A DNA stretch of 64,000 nucleotides from Halosimplex aquaticum (GTDB taxonomy: Archaea; Halobacteriota; Halobacteria; Halobacteriales; Haloarculaceae): assembly GCF_028747785.1 (NCBI RefSeq), contig NZ_CP118158.1, forward strand, positions 1,922,001 through 1,986,000. Reading direction: 5' to 3'. The stretch's first letter is position 1, and the number at the start of each line of letters is the position of its first letter. The notes under the pieces are model-generated. The model saw only the letters and a program-made list of their open reading frames with translations, searched no databases and was not told the origin of the DNA. Shown here one piece after another: positions 1 to 9,484 of this stretch. A program made the position numbers and the translations under genes.

Positions 1-98
1 GCCGCCGCGTCCGCACACGACGGTGGGCATCGCCGTGTGCAGACGATTTTCTCGTCACAGCCGCCACGCACTTACTGCCGCGGCCGGTATCGACAGCC

Positions 99-1049
99 GT
101 GTTCGAGCAGGTTCCCGTGCCGACGCCGTTTCAGGTCGGCCCAGTGAACGCGTATCTCGCCGACCGGACGCTCGTCGATCCGGGCCCGGACAGCGACGAG
201 GCCTGGTCGGCCCTCACCGACGCGCTCGCCGAGCGCGACCTCGCACCCGGGGACATCGAACGGCTACTCATCACGCATCCCCACCCCGACCACTTCGGCC
301 TCGCCAGCCGGTTCCGGGGACGCGGCGCGTCTGTCGTCGCCCATCCCGACGCCGCGGCTATCATGGCCGACTTCCCCGGTCGACTCGACGCCGAACAGGC
401 CTACTTCCGCGAGTTCTTCGAGCGCTGCGGCATGGCGCCCTCGACGGCCGACACCGTCACCGAACTCCCCGGCGCGTTCGTCCACTACGCGCCGAGCGTG
501 ACCGTCGACAGCGAGGTGAGCGCCGGCGAGACGGTCACCGTCGACGGCCGCGACCTCCGCGTCGACGACCTCGTCGGCCACGCCAGCGGCGAGGTGCTGT
601 TCGCGTTCGACGGCCCGGCCGGCCGGGAGGCCATCGTCGGCGACAACGTGCTCGCGGAGATCACCCCCAACCCCTTCCTCCAGCCGCCGCCGGAACCCGA
701 CGCCGAGCGGCCCCGCGTGCTCCCGGCGTACAACGACTCGCTCGCGACCCTGCACGACGCGGGCTACGACCGCATGCATCCCGGCCACCGCGGCCGGATC
801 GACGACCCGCCGGGCCGCATCGACGACATCCTCGCCGAGCACGACGAGCGCACCGAGCGCGTGGCTGGCATGCTCGACGAGCCGACCACGCCCGTCGAGG
901 TGATGAACGAGCTGTTCGGCGACCTCCCCGTCACCGAGCAGTTCCCCGGGATGAGCGAGGCGGTCGGTCACCTGGACGTGCTCGAAGCCGCCGAACGGGT
1001 GACCGTCATCGAAGCTGACGACGCCATCCGCTACGAACGCGACGAGTGA
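99..1049 (+). CDS. MBL-fold metallo-hydrolase
   Basis: This encodes a 316-residue soluble metallo-beta-lactamase-fold hydrolase of unknown substrate. The zinc-binding signature THPHPDH lies at about residues 59-65, the downstream metal ligands are plausibly in GHASGE (about 160), GDNV (about 185) and HPGHRG (about 228), and the C-terminal third is helical. This matches the glyoxalase-II-like branch in which a C-terminal helical cap follows the metal site. I chose the GTG at 99 because the product begins directly with the first beta strand of the fold. The gene converges on the cobalamin adenosyltransferase gene. Family call is firm; substrate is unknown. Confidence 0.88.
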   Translation: MFEQVPVPTPFQVGPVNAYLADRTLVDPGPDSDEAWSALTDALAERDLAPGDIERLLITHPHPDHFGLASRFRGRGASVVAHPDAAAIMADFPGRLDAEQAYFREFFERCGMAPSTADTVTELPGAFVHYAPSVTVDSEVSAGETVTVDGRDLRVDDLVGHASGEVLFAFDGPAGREAIVGDNVLAEITPNPFLQPPPEPDAERPRVLPAYNDSLATLHDAGYDRMHPGHRGRIDDPPGRIDDILAEHDERTERVAGMLDEPTTPVEVMNELFGDLPVTEQFPGMSEAVGHLDVLEAAERVTVIEADDAIRYERDE

Positions 1050-1091
1050 CCAGACCGAGTGGGCGGTGGCCGCGCAGCAGCAGCGGGCCGC

Positions 1092-1628
1092 TCAGTACGA
1101 GGGCGATTCCTCGCGGACGCCCTCGCGTTTGTTCACCACGCGGGCGAGCGTGAACAGCAGGTCCGAGAGGCGGTTGAGGTAGACGAGGGCGGTCTCGTTG
1201 ACGCCCTCCTCGGCCTCGGCGAAGGCGACCGCGCGCCGCTCGGCGCGCCGGCAGACCGCTCGCGCCTGGTGGAGTTTCGCACCCGGTTCCGACCCGCTCG
1301 GCAGGATGAAACTCTCCAGCGGGTCCAGTTCCTCGTCGAAGGCGTCGATGCTGTCTTCGAGGCGCTCGACGTGTTCCTCGCGGACCCTGGGGTCGTCCTC
1401 GTCGGGGTCCGGGTTGGCGAAGTCCGCCTGCGCGACGTGGAGGTGGTTCTGGACCTCGCGCAGGAGGTCGTCGACGTCGTCGTGACCCGTCGGCCGGACG
1501 ACGCCGACGAGCGCGTTCACCTCGTCGACGGTCCCGTAGGCCTCGATGTGCGGGCTCGTCTTCGAGACACGGGACATGTCCCGCAGGTCCGTCAGTCCCT
1601 CGTCGCCGCGACCGGTGTAGATCTTCAT
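1092..1628 (-). CDS. Cob(I)yrinic acid a,c-diamide adenosyltransferase, PduO type
   Basis: This enzyme transfers the adenosyl group of ATP to reduced corrinoid, making coenzyme B12. The N-terminal signature YTGRGDEG (residues 4-11) corresponds to the nucleotide-binding TxxGDxG motif of the PduO/EutT-like family, and the rest is a five-helix bundle with a typical helix around VYLNRLSDLLFTLAR near the C-terminus. At 178 residues it has the usual length. The open frame extends 33 bases upstream to 1661, but the family begins at MKIYTGRGDEG, so I start at 1628. No other cobalamin gene is in the window. Confidence 0.93.
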   Translation of the reverse strand: MKIYTGRGDEGLTDLRDMSRVSKTSPHIEAYGTVDEVNALVGVVRPTGHDDVDDLLREVQNHLHVAQADFANPDPDEDDPRVREEHVERLEDSIDAFDEELDPLESFILPSGSEPGAKLHQARAVCRRAERRAVAFAEAEEGVNETALVYLNRLSDLLFTLARVVNKREGVREESPSY

Positions 1629-1802
1629 ACGCACCGCTCGGACGGCCAGCGACTTAAACACGGAGCCGAACCGGGGAGGGGTCGAACGCCGGACCGGTGA
1701 GCGACCGAAAGCCGAGCCGGCGAGCGACGAGGCCGAGCCGGCGAACTGTCGAACGCCGTCTTCGCGGCGGCCGAGGTGTCCCGCCGGCGAGAGATCAGCA
1801 CG

Positions 1803-1810
1803 TTAAATTA
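1803..1810 (+). promoter_or_regulatory. TATA-like box of the zinc-ribbon gene
   Basis: TTAAATTA sits about 23-30 bases before the ATG at 1833, in otherwise GC-rich DNA. That spacing suggests an essentially leaderless transcript, common in haloarchaea. Confidence 0.45.
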
Positions 1811-1832
1811 CCGCCGCGGAGAAGACGGGGCC

Positions 1833-2006
1833 ATGAGCCAGGTCCTGAAGCACAAGTGCCCGAACTGCGAGACGGAGCGGGAGTTCTTCCAGGCGGCGAG
1901 CATGAACGTCCACCTCGGGAAGAAGGTCAAGTGGCACTGCCCCGAGTGCGACTACGGGTTCGTCCGCATCGACGAGACCGTCGACACGAGCAAGGCCACG
2001 GCGTAA
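1833..2006 (+). CDS. Small zinc-ribbon protein
   Basis: This 57-residue protein carries two Cys pairs, CPNC near residues 9-12 and CPEC near 39-42, spaced like a zinc ribbon, with a basic stretch between them (LGKKVKWH). It resembles the conserved haloarchaeal small zinc-finger proteins with CPxC knuckles; no enzymatic domain is visible. An upstream in-frame start at 1776 would add 19 residues of unrelated composition, so the ATG at 1833 behind the TTAAATTA box is preferred. Molecular role is unknown; a nucleic-acid or protein adaptor function is only an inference. Confidence 0.8.
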   Translation: MSQVLKHKCPNCETEREFFQAASMNVHLGKKVKWHCPECDYGFVRIDETVDTSKATA

Positions 2007-2090
2007 GCCGGACGCACCCGTTTTCGCGCCGTCGCGACTCCGTAGCGTAGCGTCCCCGCAGAAGGGCCGCGTCTCCCGGGACCGCGGCGC

Positions 2091-5000
2091 TCACTCGTCG
2101 GCGACCGTCAGCGAGAGTACGACGGCCGACCCGCCCAGGTCGCTCTCCTCGAACCGCATTCGGCCGCCGCAGCCGTCGCAGACCCAGCGGACGACCCACA
2201 GGCCGAGGCCGCTGGCGTGTTCGAGCTGCGTGATCTCGGTCGACTCGTCGACGACCGCCCGCTCGTACTCGGGGATCCCGGGGCCGTCGTCGGCGACGCT
2301 GAGCGTGACCCGACCGTCCTCGCGGTCGGCCGCGACGCCGACGCGAATCCGTCCGTCGCCGTACTCGGCGCTGTTTTCGAGCAGTTCCCTGAGCGCGAGT
2401 TCGAGCCGTCCGTCGCCGACGGCCGTCGCCTCCTCGACGTCCGTGTCGATCCGCACGTCGGGATACTCCGCACGGTACTCCGTGACGACGTCCGCGACGA
2501 GGTCGCCGACCTCGACCGTGCCGTCGCGGAGCGACCCCTCGCGCATGGTTCGGTCGAGCGACCGGGCCCGCTCGCTGAGCGAGGCGACGTCGGCGGCGGT
2601 GTCCACGAGCGTCTCCGCCCACTCGTCGACCGTCTCGTCGTCGACGCGGCCGGCGATCATCTCCGCGTACCCCATCACGACGTTGAGGTCGTTGCGGAGG
2701 TTGTGCCGCAGGACGCGGTTGAGCACCTGGAGCCGTCGTTCGCGCTCCTTCTGGTCCGTGATGTCGGTGTAGATGCCGAAGCTGTTCGTCCCGCCTCGGC
2801 CCGTCTCGAACGGGACGCCCCGGAAGAGGAAGTCCCGGTAGCCGTCGGCCGCCTCGCGGCGGATCTCGCGCTGGACGACCGCACCGCTCGCCGCCTCCCG
2901 GTCGAGCTCTCGGCCCGTCTCGCGCTCGCCCGCCGGCAGGATGTAGTCGTTGAGCGGCTCCCCGGTGATCGTCTCGGGATCGAATCCGAACACGTCGGCG
3001 AAGGCGTCGTTGACGGTCGTGACGATGGGCTCGCAGTCCTCGTCGAGCGACGCCTCGACGACGGCGTCCGGCAGGTTGTCGAAGAGGTAGCTGAACCGGT
3101 CGCGCTGGGTCTCCAGCCGCTCGCGGGTCTCGACGAGTTCGCTCCGGTCGCGAACGACGCCGACGGTCCCGGCGCCCGCCCCGTCGGTGGGCAGCGGTGA
3201 CACCTCCAGTTCGACGGGGAGCGCCTCGCCGTCGTCCCGCCGGAGCGCCGTCTGGACGACGCGACTCTCGACGCCATCGTCTCGGAGGTCCGCGAGGGCG
3301 CTCTCCAGCGCCTCGTCGTCGGCGACGACCGACGCGACCGGGCGCCCGACGAGATCCGCTCGATCGACCCCGAGCCGTGCCGCGAAGGGCTCGGTCACGA
3401 GGGAGAAGCGGCCGTCCTCGTCGGCGACGTACACCATGTCCTGGACGTTCTCCAGCACCGTCCGGTACTGGACGAGCTCGTCCTCGTGGGCGACGCGGTC
3501 GAGCGCGACCGCCGCGTTCGACGCCAGGATCTCCGCGAGCGACCGGTCGAAGTCGTCGAACGGGCCGTCGTCGATCGAGCCGATGCTGACGACGCCGCGA
3601 GTACCCAGCGGCACGTACAGCGTCTCCGTGACCGGGTCGGGGGGATCGCCGAGGCCGGCCTCGACGTCCTCGGGCACGTGGAGCGTCTCGCCGCGTTCGA
3701 ACGCGCGGCCGGGACCGCCCTCGCCGACCGCGTAGGCGGGCCGACTCTCGACCGTGACCACGCCGGCCCCGGACCCGGCGGCGGGTTCGAGGCGCTCGCG
3801 CTCCGGGTCGTACAGCCGGACGACGTTGAGGTCGTAGCCCAGCGTCTCCGCCACGGCGCCGGCGACGATGTCGGCGACCCGTCCGCGGCTGTGGGCGCCC
3901 AGCAGCCCGCGCGAGGTGTCGAGCAGTTCGGCGAAGCGCTCGCGGGCCTCGCGGAGCTCCCGCTCGCGCTCTTTCCGGTCCGTGATGTCGCGGATGACCC
4001 CAGCCGTCCCCTCGAACTCGCCCTGCTCGTCGGTCAGCATCGTCATGTGGTCCTCGGCCTCGACGGGGTCGCCGGACCGGGGCTGGAGCGCGAGTTCGAA
4101 CGTCGTCTCGACGGCGTTGCCGCTGGCGAGCTCGCGGAGCTTGTTCTCGGCGAGCTGGACCGTCGGCTCGTCCTTGACGATCGACGTGTGCTCGCCCAGC
4201 AGCGCCTCGCGGTCGTAGCCGGTCAGGTCGAGGAGCGCGTCGTTGACGACGTCGAATCGCCCCTCGTCGTCGAGCGCGTAGACGCCGTCGTCGACGGCCT
4301 CGATGATCGACTCGTAGCGTTCGAGCTCCCGCGTCCGTTCGCGCTTGTCCGACACGTCGCGGATCACGCCCGCGATACCGACCACCTCGCCGTCTTCCTC
4401 CACCGCGGTCACGTGGTCCTCTGCGGGGAACGGCTCGCCGTCCCTGGGGACGACGGTCGTCGACACCGTCTCGGCCTCGCTCTCGCCGTTGACCACCCGC
4501 CGGATCGCCGGGAAGATATCGGTCATCGACGAGTCCGACGTGATCATCGCGGCGTTCTCGCCGACGAGTTCGTCGATGCCGTACCCGGTCATCTCGGCGA
4601 GCGACTCGTTGACGACGAGGAAGGTTCCCCGCCTGTCGAGGACGTACAGCCCGTCGTTGACGGCGTCGAGCGCCGCGGCGGTGTCGTCGATCCCGACCGC
4701 CATCGACGCATTCCCGTCTCGCTGCCCGGTCGCGTCCCCGTCCTCCGCACGCGTCACCGTCGCGGCCGCGTCGTCGGCCGCTCCGTCCCCGTCCGCCGCC
4801 ATCGCCTGGCCTCCGTCGGGGAGGTACGCGCAGATGCGCTCGGCCAGCGTCGCCTCCGTCGTGGACCGCGGGACGTACTCGGTGACACCGAGTCGCGTCG
4901 CCGCCGCGGCGAGGTCGCCGTCCGGCGCCTCCGTGGTGAGGACCACCGGGACGTCGTGTCCGAACTCGCGGACCCCCGCGAGCGGGTCGAGCAGGTCGTC

Positions 5001-5186
5001 AACGCCGCCGGTGTCCCCGTCACCGTACCCACCGTCGACCACGACGCACGAGACGGCCTCGCTTCGAAGCGCGTCGAGGGTCGCCCGCGTCGTCTCGACC
5101 GTCTCGACGTCCCACCCGCGGGATTCGACGTCGTCGATCCAGTCGTCGTCCCGACCCGGACCGACAGCGAGAACCCTGGCTCCCAT
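2091..5186 (-). CDS. Multi-PAS/GAF sensor histidine kinase with N-terminal receiver-like domain
   Basis: A 1031-residue soluble sensor kinase. Order: a receiver-like domain (about 1-125, with VVDGG where the phospho-acceptor strand lies, so probably degenerate), PAS (about 165-280), PAS (about 288-402), GAF (about 420-560), PAS (about 565-690), PAS (about 700-812), then the kinase core. The H-box is in LRHNLRNDLNVV (about 830), the N-box in ELLENSAEYGDG, and the G-box in DDGPGIP. No transmembrane segment is seen, so it should sense a cytosolic signal such as redox, light or a small molecule. No response regulator is adjacent, which is common in haloarchaea. Its second PAS plus GAF block closely matches that of the Bat-type regulator at 16443. 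Confidence 0.9.
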   Translation of the reverse strand: MGARVLAVGPGRDDDWIDDVESRGWDVETVETTRATLDALRSEAVSCVVVDGGYGDGDTGGVDDLLDPLAGVREFGHDVPVVLTTEAPDGDLAAAATRLGVTEYVPRSTTEATLAERICAYLPDGGQAMAADGDGAADDAAATVTRAEDGDATGQRDGNASMAVGIDDTAAALDAVNDGLYVLDRRGTFLVVNESLAEMTGYGIDELVGENAAMITSDSSMTDIFPAIRRVVNGESEAETVSTTVVPRDGEPFPAEDHVTAVEEDGEVVGIAGVIRDVSDKRERTRELERYESIIEAVDDGVYALDDEGRFDVVNDALLDLTGYDREALLGEHTSIVKDEPTVQLAENKLRELASGNAVETTFELALQPRSGDPVEAEDHMTMLTDEQGEFEGTAGVIRDITDRKERERELREARERFAELLDTSRGLLGAHSRGRVADIVAGAVAETLGYDLNVVRLYDPERERLEPAAGSGAGVVTVESRPAYAVGEGGPGRAFERGETLHVPEDVEAGLGDPPDPVTETLYVPLGTRGVVSIGSIDDGPFDDFDRSLAEILASNAAVALDRVAHEDELVQYRTVLENVQDMVYVADEDGRFSLVTEPFAARLGVDRADLVGRPVASVVADDEALESALADLRDDGVESRVVQTALRRDDGEALPVELEVSPLPTDGAGAGTVGVVRDRSELVETRERLETQRDRFSYLFDNLPDAVVEASLDEDCEPIVTTVNDAFADVFGFDPETITGEPLNDYILPAGERETGRELDREAASGAVVQREIRREAADGYRDFLFRGVPFETGRGGTNSFGIYTDITDQKERERRLQVLNRVLRHNLRNDLNVVMGYAEMIAGRVDDETVDEWAETLVDTAADVASLSERARSLDRTMREGSLRDGTVEVGDLVADVVTEYRAEYPDVRIDTDVEEATAVGDGRLELALRELLENSAEYGDGRIRVGVAADREDGRVTLSVADDGPGIPEYERAVVDESTEITQLEHASGLGLWVVRWVCDGCGGRMRFEESDLGGSAVVLSLTVADE

Positions 5187-5288
5187 GTGCGCCGAGACAA
5201 TGAAATCCCACCATATAGCCGCTTCCCCCCGATTATCGAAACTGAATCGACCGCGACCGCCGGAGCGAGTCCCGGGCCGACCGCGGGG

Positions 5289-6833
5289 CTACTCGTCGAG
5301 GGCGTGCCAGGAGAGTCGCGGCTCGCGCGCGGCGCTCACCTGGTCGATCCGGCGGGCCGCGGTCCGCTCGGGGGCCGCTTCGAGCGCCGCGTCGTCCTCG
5401 GCGGCGACGGCGTTGAAGGCCGCCGCGAGGTCGTCGAGCGATCCGCGCGTCTCGGCCTCCGTCGGCTCGGTCATCAGCGCCTCGTCGACGATCTCGGGCC
5501 ACTTCGTGGTCGGCGGGTGGACGCCGTAGTCGAGCATCCGCTTGGCCGCGTCCGCGGCGTCCTGCTCGCCCGCGCTCGCGACGAACTCGTGGTGGAAGGG
5601 GCCGTAGGGCACCTCGTAGTCGATCTGACTCGCGAGGTAGTTGGCGTTCAGCACCGCCTTCGCGCTCGCGTCGGCGAGTCCCGCGTCGCCCAGCCTGGCG
5701 ATGTACGCGTACGCCCGGACGAGGACGAGCCAGTTACCCGAGAAGCCGTGGACTTTGCCGATGGTCTGCTCGGGTTCGTAGCGTTCGTAGCCGCTGCCGT
5801 CCGGCTGTTCTCGCGGGCCGCTTTGCTCCCCGCTCGAACCGTCCGCGGAACTCCGTTCCGCGCGCTCCCGGACGTGCGGCGTCGGCAGGAACGGCGCGAG
5901 TTCGTCGACGACGCCGACCGGTCCGGCGCCGGGGCCGCCGCCGCCGTGGGGCGTCGCGAACGTCTTGTGGACGTTGTAGTGCATCACGTCGAAGCCCATG
6001 TCGCCGGGCCTGGCCCGCCCGAGCAGCGCGTTGAGGTTCGCGCCGTCGTAGTAGAGCAGGCCGCCGGCGTCGTGGACGACGTCGGCGATGCGCTCGATGT
6101 CGCGCTCGAAGAGGCCGAGCGTGTTCGGGTTGGTGAGCATCAGCGCGGCGGTGTCGTCGCCGACCGCGGCCTCCAGCGCCTCGATGTCGACGCGGCCGTC
6201 GTCGTCGCTCGGGAGTTCGACCACGTCGAAGCCCGACATGGCCGCCGTCGCGAAGTTCGTCCCGTGGGCGCTGTCCGGGATGACGACCTCCGAGCGGTCG
6301 TCGCCGTTGGCCTCGTGGTAGGCGGCGGCGATCCGGATGCCGGCGAACTCCCCCGCGGCGCCGGCCGGCGGCTGGAGCGTCACCGCGTCCATCCCGCCGA
6401 TACGCGCGAGGTAGTCCTGGAGTTTCGCCTGCAGTTCGAGCGTCCCCTGGAGGCTCTCGCCGGAGCGGTCGGGGTGGACCGCGGCGCCGGGAAGCGCGGC
6501 GACCCGCTCGGTGAACTTCGGATTGTACTTCATCGTGCACGACCCGAGCGGGAACGGCCCGCTGTCGACGCCGTAGTTCATCTGCGACAGGCGCGTGTAG
6601 TGCCGGGCCAGTTCCGGTTCGGCCAGCCCGGGCAGTTCGAGCGAGTCGCGCGTCAGGTCCTCCGGGAGCGGCGAGTCGTCGCCTATCTCGACCTCCGTCG
6701 AATCCTTCTCGGCGAGCAGCGGCTCGTACTCGCCGTCGTCGGTCCAGCGGGCCTGGTCGTAGAGCGTGCCCGCCTCGGGCGCGTGGTCCGCGGCGTCGTC
6801 GACGTCCCCGATCTCTCCCGGTTCGTCGCTCAT
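5289..6833 (-). CDS. gcvPB: Glycine dehydrogenase (decarboxylating) subunit 2
   Basis: This is the C-terminal half of the PLP-dependent P-protein of the glycine cleavage system, which decarboxylates glycine and passes the aminomethyl group to lipoyl-GcvH. The PLP lysine is in YNVHKTFATPHGGGGPG (about residues 285-301), and QPPAGAAGEFAG and DSAHGTNFA are family landmarks. At 514 residues it is longer than usual because of a hydrophilic insert at about residues 318-348, rich in Ser, Gly and Glu, between PFLPTPHVRERA and the conserved IGKVHGFSGN region. The DNA of that insert holds a perfect hairpin (5844-5862). It starts one base after the gcvPA stop, so the two subunits are translationally coupled. 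Confidence 0.95.
   Translation of the reverse strand: MSDEPGEIGDVDDAADHAPEAGTLYDQARWTDDGEYEPLLAEKDSTEVEIGDDSPLPEDLTRDSLELPGLAEPELARHYTRLSQMNYGVDSGPFPLGSCTMKYNPKFTERVAALPGAAVHPDRSGESLQGTLELQAKLQDYLARIGGMDAVTLQPPAGAAGEFAGIRIAAAYHEANGDDRSEVVIPDSAHGTNFATAAMSGFDVVELPSDDDGRVDIEALEAAVGDDTAALMLTNPNTLGLFERDIERIADVVHDAGGLLYYDGANLNALLGRARPGDMGFDVMHYNVHKTFATPHGGGGPGAGPVGVVDELAPFLPTPHVRERAERSSADGSSGEQSGPREQPDGSGYERYEPEQTIGKVHGFSGNWLVLVRAYAYIARLGDAGLADASAKAVLNANYLASQIDYEVPYGPFHHEFVASAGEQDAADAAKRMLDYGVHPPTTKWPEIVDEALMTEPTEAETRGSLDDLAAAFNAVAAEDDAALEAAPERTAARRIDQVSAAREPRLSWHALDE
5844..5862. repeat. Perfect hairpin inside the gcvPB insert
   Basis: CGCGGAAC, a 3-base loop, then GTTCCGCG: 8-bp perfect arms. It lies within the extra, non-conserved hydrophilic segment of gcvPB. 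The geometry and the CGGAAC core match the intergenic hairpin at 40477-40498 and the array at 44656-44838. Confidence 0.7.
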
Positions 6834-6834
6834 C

Positions 6835-8166
6835 TCAGGCCACCTCCTCCACCGCGTCGACGAATCGGTCGATCGCGGGCTCGTTCGCGTCGGTGACGCA
6901 GACCTGGATGCGGTGGTCGCCGACGACGTGGACGGCGAACCCCTCGGCTTCGAGGTCGCTCGCCACCGCGGACGCCGGCTGGTCGGTGCGGGCCTGGAAC
7001 TCGCGGAAGTGATAGCGGTCGTGGACCGGTGCAGCGATCCCCGACACGTCGTCGAGGCGCGCGGCCAGATCTTCGGCCAGTCGGACGCAGTCCTCGGCGA
7101 GGTCGACGAGCCCGTCTGGGCCGAGCGTGGCGGCGTGGATGGCCGCCCGGAGCGCCAGCAGCGCCTGGTTCGTGCAGATGTTGCTCGTCGCCCGCTCCTT
7201 GCGGATGTGCTGTTCGCGCGTCTGGAGCGTCAGCGTGAACGCCCGCCGGTCGGTGGCGTCCTCGCTCACGCCGACGAGCCGACCGGGGACCTGCCGGAGG
7301 TGTTCCTCGCGGGTCGCGAAGATCCCCATGCCCATCCCGTAGGCGGTCCCGAGGCCGAGCGAACTCGCCTCGCCGACGACCACGTCGGCGCCCACGTCGG
7401 CCGGGCGCTCCAGCAGCGCGAGCGCCACTGGGTCCGAGCCCAGGACGAACAGCGCGTCGTGGTCGGCGGCGAGGTCGCCGACCGCGCCGAGCGACTCCTC
7501 GATGGCGCCGGTGACGGTCGGGTTCTCGGCGTAGACCATCGCTGCGTCGCCGTCGAGGGCGTCGGTGAGGCCGTCTACGTCGACGTTGCCCGCCTCGGTC
7601 GGATAGGTCTCGACGGACAGGTCGGGGCCGTCCGCGTACTGCTCCAGCACCGCGCGCTTGCCCTCGCGCAACTGGTCGGGGACGAGGACGCGGTCGCCCG
7701 AGACCGAGCGGACCCGCTGGGAGAGCGTCGCCGCCTCGCCGAGCGCGGAGGCGGCGTCGTACATCGAGCAGTTCGCCACGTCGAGACCCGTCAGCTCGAC
7801 GAGCATCGACTGGTACTCGAACAGCGCCTGCAGGAACCCCTGGGCGACCTCGGGCTGGTACTGCGTGTAGGAGGTGAGAAACTCCTGGCGGCTCGCCAGG
7901 TCGTCGACCAGCGCCGGGACGTAGTGGTCGTAGTGGCCCCGCCCCATGAACTCGGTCAGGTCGTCGTTGCGCCCGAGCGCCCGCTCGGTCTGCCGGCGGA
8001 CGGTCCGCTCGTCGCGCGCCTCGATGCCGAAGTCGCCGTCGAAACGGACCGGCTCGGGGATGTCGAACAGGTCCTCCTCGCTGTCGGCGCCGACGGCCGA
8101 CAGCATCGCCTCTGTGTCCGCCGCGTCGTGGGGCGCGTACGGGCTCCCGCGCGTCTGCCGTGTCAT
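6835..8166 (-). CDS. gcvPA: Glycine dehydrogenase (decarboxylating) subunit 1
   Basis: The N-terminal half of the glycine cleavage P-protein (443 residues), which forms a heterotetramer with GcvPB. Family landmarks include [41 protein letters not shown] and, near the end, [14 protein letters not shown]. The open frame extends far upstream to 8448, but the conserved start is the ATG at 8166 ([13 protein letters not shown]). The stop is one base from the gcvPB start. The gcvT and gcvH genes, often in the same cluster in haloarchaea, are not adjacent here: the next gene upstream is hsp20. Confidence 0.95.
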   Translation of the reverse strand: MTRQTRGSPYAPHDAADTEAMLSAVGADSEEDLFDIPEPVRFDGDFGIEARDERTVRRQTERALGRNDDLTEFMGRGHYDHYVPALVDDLASRQEFLTSYTQYQPEVAQGFLQALFEYQSMLVELTGLDVANCSMYDAASALGEAATLSQRVRSVSGDRVLVPDQLREGKRAVLEQYADGPDLSVETYPTEAGNVDVDGLTDALDGDAAMVYAENPTVTGAIEESLGAVGDLAADHDALFVLGSDPVALALLERPADVGADVVVGEASSLGLGTAYGMGMGIFATREEHLRQVPGRLVGVSEDATDRRAFTLTLQTREQHIRKERATSNICTNQALLALRAAIHAATLGPDGLVDLAEDCVRLAEDLAARLDDVSGIAAPVHDRYHFREFQARTDQPASAVASDLEAEGFAVHVVGDHRIQVCVTDANEPAIDRFVDAVEEVA

Positions 8167-8317
8167 TGTGGTCCCTCGCGTGTCATGAAGTCTCCTCCGT
8201 CGGGAGTGATGGACGACCCTATCGGACGCGCGCACATGAGCCTCCCGTTCCGAGTGCGCCCGGATCAGCCGAACCGGGAGTGGGCAGGAGACGGCCGGTA
8301 CCGCCCGAGGCAGTCGT

Positions 8318-8626
8318 CTACTCGCCGACCTCGATCCGGGTCCCGGGCCGCGAATCGTCGTCGGTGATCGGGAGTCGAACGTGCAGCACGTCGTCGCTGT
8401 ACGTGGCCGAGATGGACTCCTCGTCCACCGACCGAGGGACCGAGACATCGTGATTGTACACGCGCGTCTCCCCGTCGTCGGTCCGGTGCTCCGCCGAGAC
8501 GTGGAGTCGCCCGTCGTGCCAGCGGAGGTCGACGTCCCCCCGGTCGTAGCCGGGGAGGTCGACGTACACCTCGTAGGCGCCCTCGTCTCTGAACAGTTCG
8601 ACCTCGTGGTCAGGGTGGTGGGTCAT
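8318..8626 (-). CDS. Hsp20/alpha-crystallin family small heat-shock protein
   Basis: A 102-residue ATP-independent chaperone consisting almost entirely of the alpha-crystallin domain. [19 protein letters not shown] and [10 protein letters not shown] mark the first and last conserved strands. The N-terminal arm is very short and there is almost no C-terminal IxI tail, so oligomer size may be small. The open frame extends to 8755 with arginine-rich shadow sequence; [14 protein letters not shown] at 8626 is the sensible start. It is transcribed divergently from the TetR gene across a 190-bp spacer. Confidence 0.9.
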   Translation of the reverse strand: MTHHPDHEVELFRDEGAYEVYVDLPGYDRGDVDLRWHDGRLHVSAEHRTDDGETRVYNHDVSVPRSVDEESISATYSDDVLHVRLPITDDDSRPGTRIEVGE

Positions 8627-8758
8627 GGGTCGTCTCCGATCGAACCGTGGGGCGCGAGCCATTTGAATCGCCGCGCCGACTCCCTTCTCGCGCCCCGACC
8701 GCCTGGCGATGTTGGCGGTGTTCGGGACGCGGCGGCGTCGTCTCGGCCGTGCCACGCC

Positions 8759-8778
8759 TTGACTAACGGGTCAGTCAG
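8759..8778 (+). promoter_or_regulatory. Upstream degenerate copy of the TetR operator
   Basis: TTGACTAACGGGTCAGTCAG matches the main operator at 8791-8810 at 16 of 20 positions. The two copies are offset by 32 bp, about three helical turns, and so lie on the same face of the DNA. Confidence 0.55.
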
Positions 8779-8790
8779 TTCGGAATCTTT

Positions 8791-8810
8791 TTGACTGACC
8801 GGTCAGTTAA
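8791..8810 (+). promoter_or_regulatory. TetR-family operator palindrome
   Basis: TTGACTGACCGGTCAGTTAA is palindromic except for one mismatched pair, with a perfect 14-bp core ACTGACCGGTCAGT at 8794-8807. It ends 8 bases before the TetR start codon, the classic arrangement for autorepression of TetR/AcrR regulators. Repression would also cover the downstream MATE gene. Confidence 0.75.
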
Positions 8811-8818
8811 CCTCGTCA

Positions 8819-9484
8819 ATGAGCGGAGAGACGGAGAGCGCCGCGGCGGCCGCCTCGGACACGCCCGAGGCCATCATGGAGGCCACCTACAGCGCGCTCT
8901 GCAAACACGGTTATGCGGACCTGACGATGCAGAACATCGCCGACGAATCGGACAAGAGCAAGGCGTCTCTGCACTACCACTTCGACACGAAAGAGGACCT
9001 CCTGCTGGCGTTTCTCGACCACCTCTACGCGTCGTTCACCGCGGAGTTCGCGACCACCGACGGCGAGCACGCTATCGACCGACTGATCACGTTCGTCGAC
9101 GAGGTGCTCTGCAAGTCCGACGTCGAGGGCGCCGAGGAGTTCCAGACGGCGCTGCTGGAGATCAAGGCACAGGGCCCCTACGTCGAGGCATACCGCGAGG
9201 AACTGGAGCGGATCGACGCGTTCGTCCGCGACCGCGTGCGCGAGATCGTCGCCGACGGGATCGACGACGGGGTCGTCCGCGAGGACGTCGACCCCGACGA
9301 CACCGCCGCGTTCGTCGCGACGCTCGTCGACGGGGTCAACACCCGGCGCGTCGCCATCGGCGAGACAGACGGGAGCACCCGGAACATCTTCGTCGCCTAC
9401 GTCCGCGAGAACCTCGTCGCGCCGGACGCAGACATCGCCGTCGACGGCGAGACGCTCGGCGCGGTCTCGGAGGGTGAGGACTGA
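8819..9484 (+). CDS. TetR/AcrR family transcriptional regulator
   Basis: A 221-residue one-component regulator. The N-terminal HTH spans about residues 18-65 (MQNIADESDKSKASLHYHF is the recognition-helix region, followed by KEDLLLAFLDHLY). The C-terminal ligand-binding domain is helical and acidic. The gene is preceded by two operator-like palindromes and its TGA overlaps the ATG of the MATE exporter by one base (TGATG). It is very likely an autorepressor that controls its own efflux pump; the inducer is unknown. The GTG/ATG alternatives upstream would run into the operator, so the ATG at 8819 is used. Confidence 0.94.
   Translation: MSGETESAAAAASDTPEAIMEATYSALCKHGYADLTMQNIADESDKSKASLHYHFDTKEDLLLAFLDHLYASFTAEFATTDGEHAIDRLITFVDEVLCKSDVEGAEEFQTALLEIKAQGPYVEAYREELERIDAFVRDRVREIVADGIDDGVVREDVDPDDTAAFVATLVDGVNTRRVAIGETDGSTRNIFVAYVRENLVAPDADIAVDGETLGAVSEGED

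Noticed and set aside
3486..6896. A 1136-codon open frame antisense to the kinase and gcvPB
   Set aside because: High GC makes long antisense frames; the translation is arginine/valine-rich without a recognisable domain, and both real genes on the other strand are well supported.
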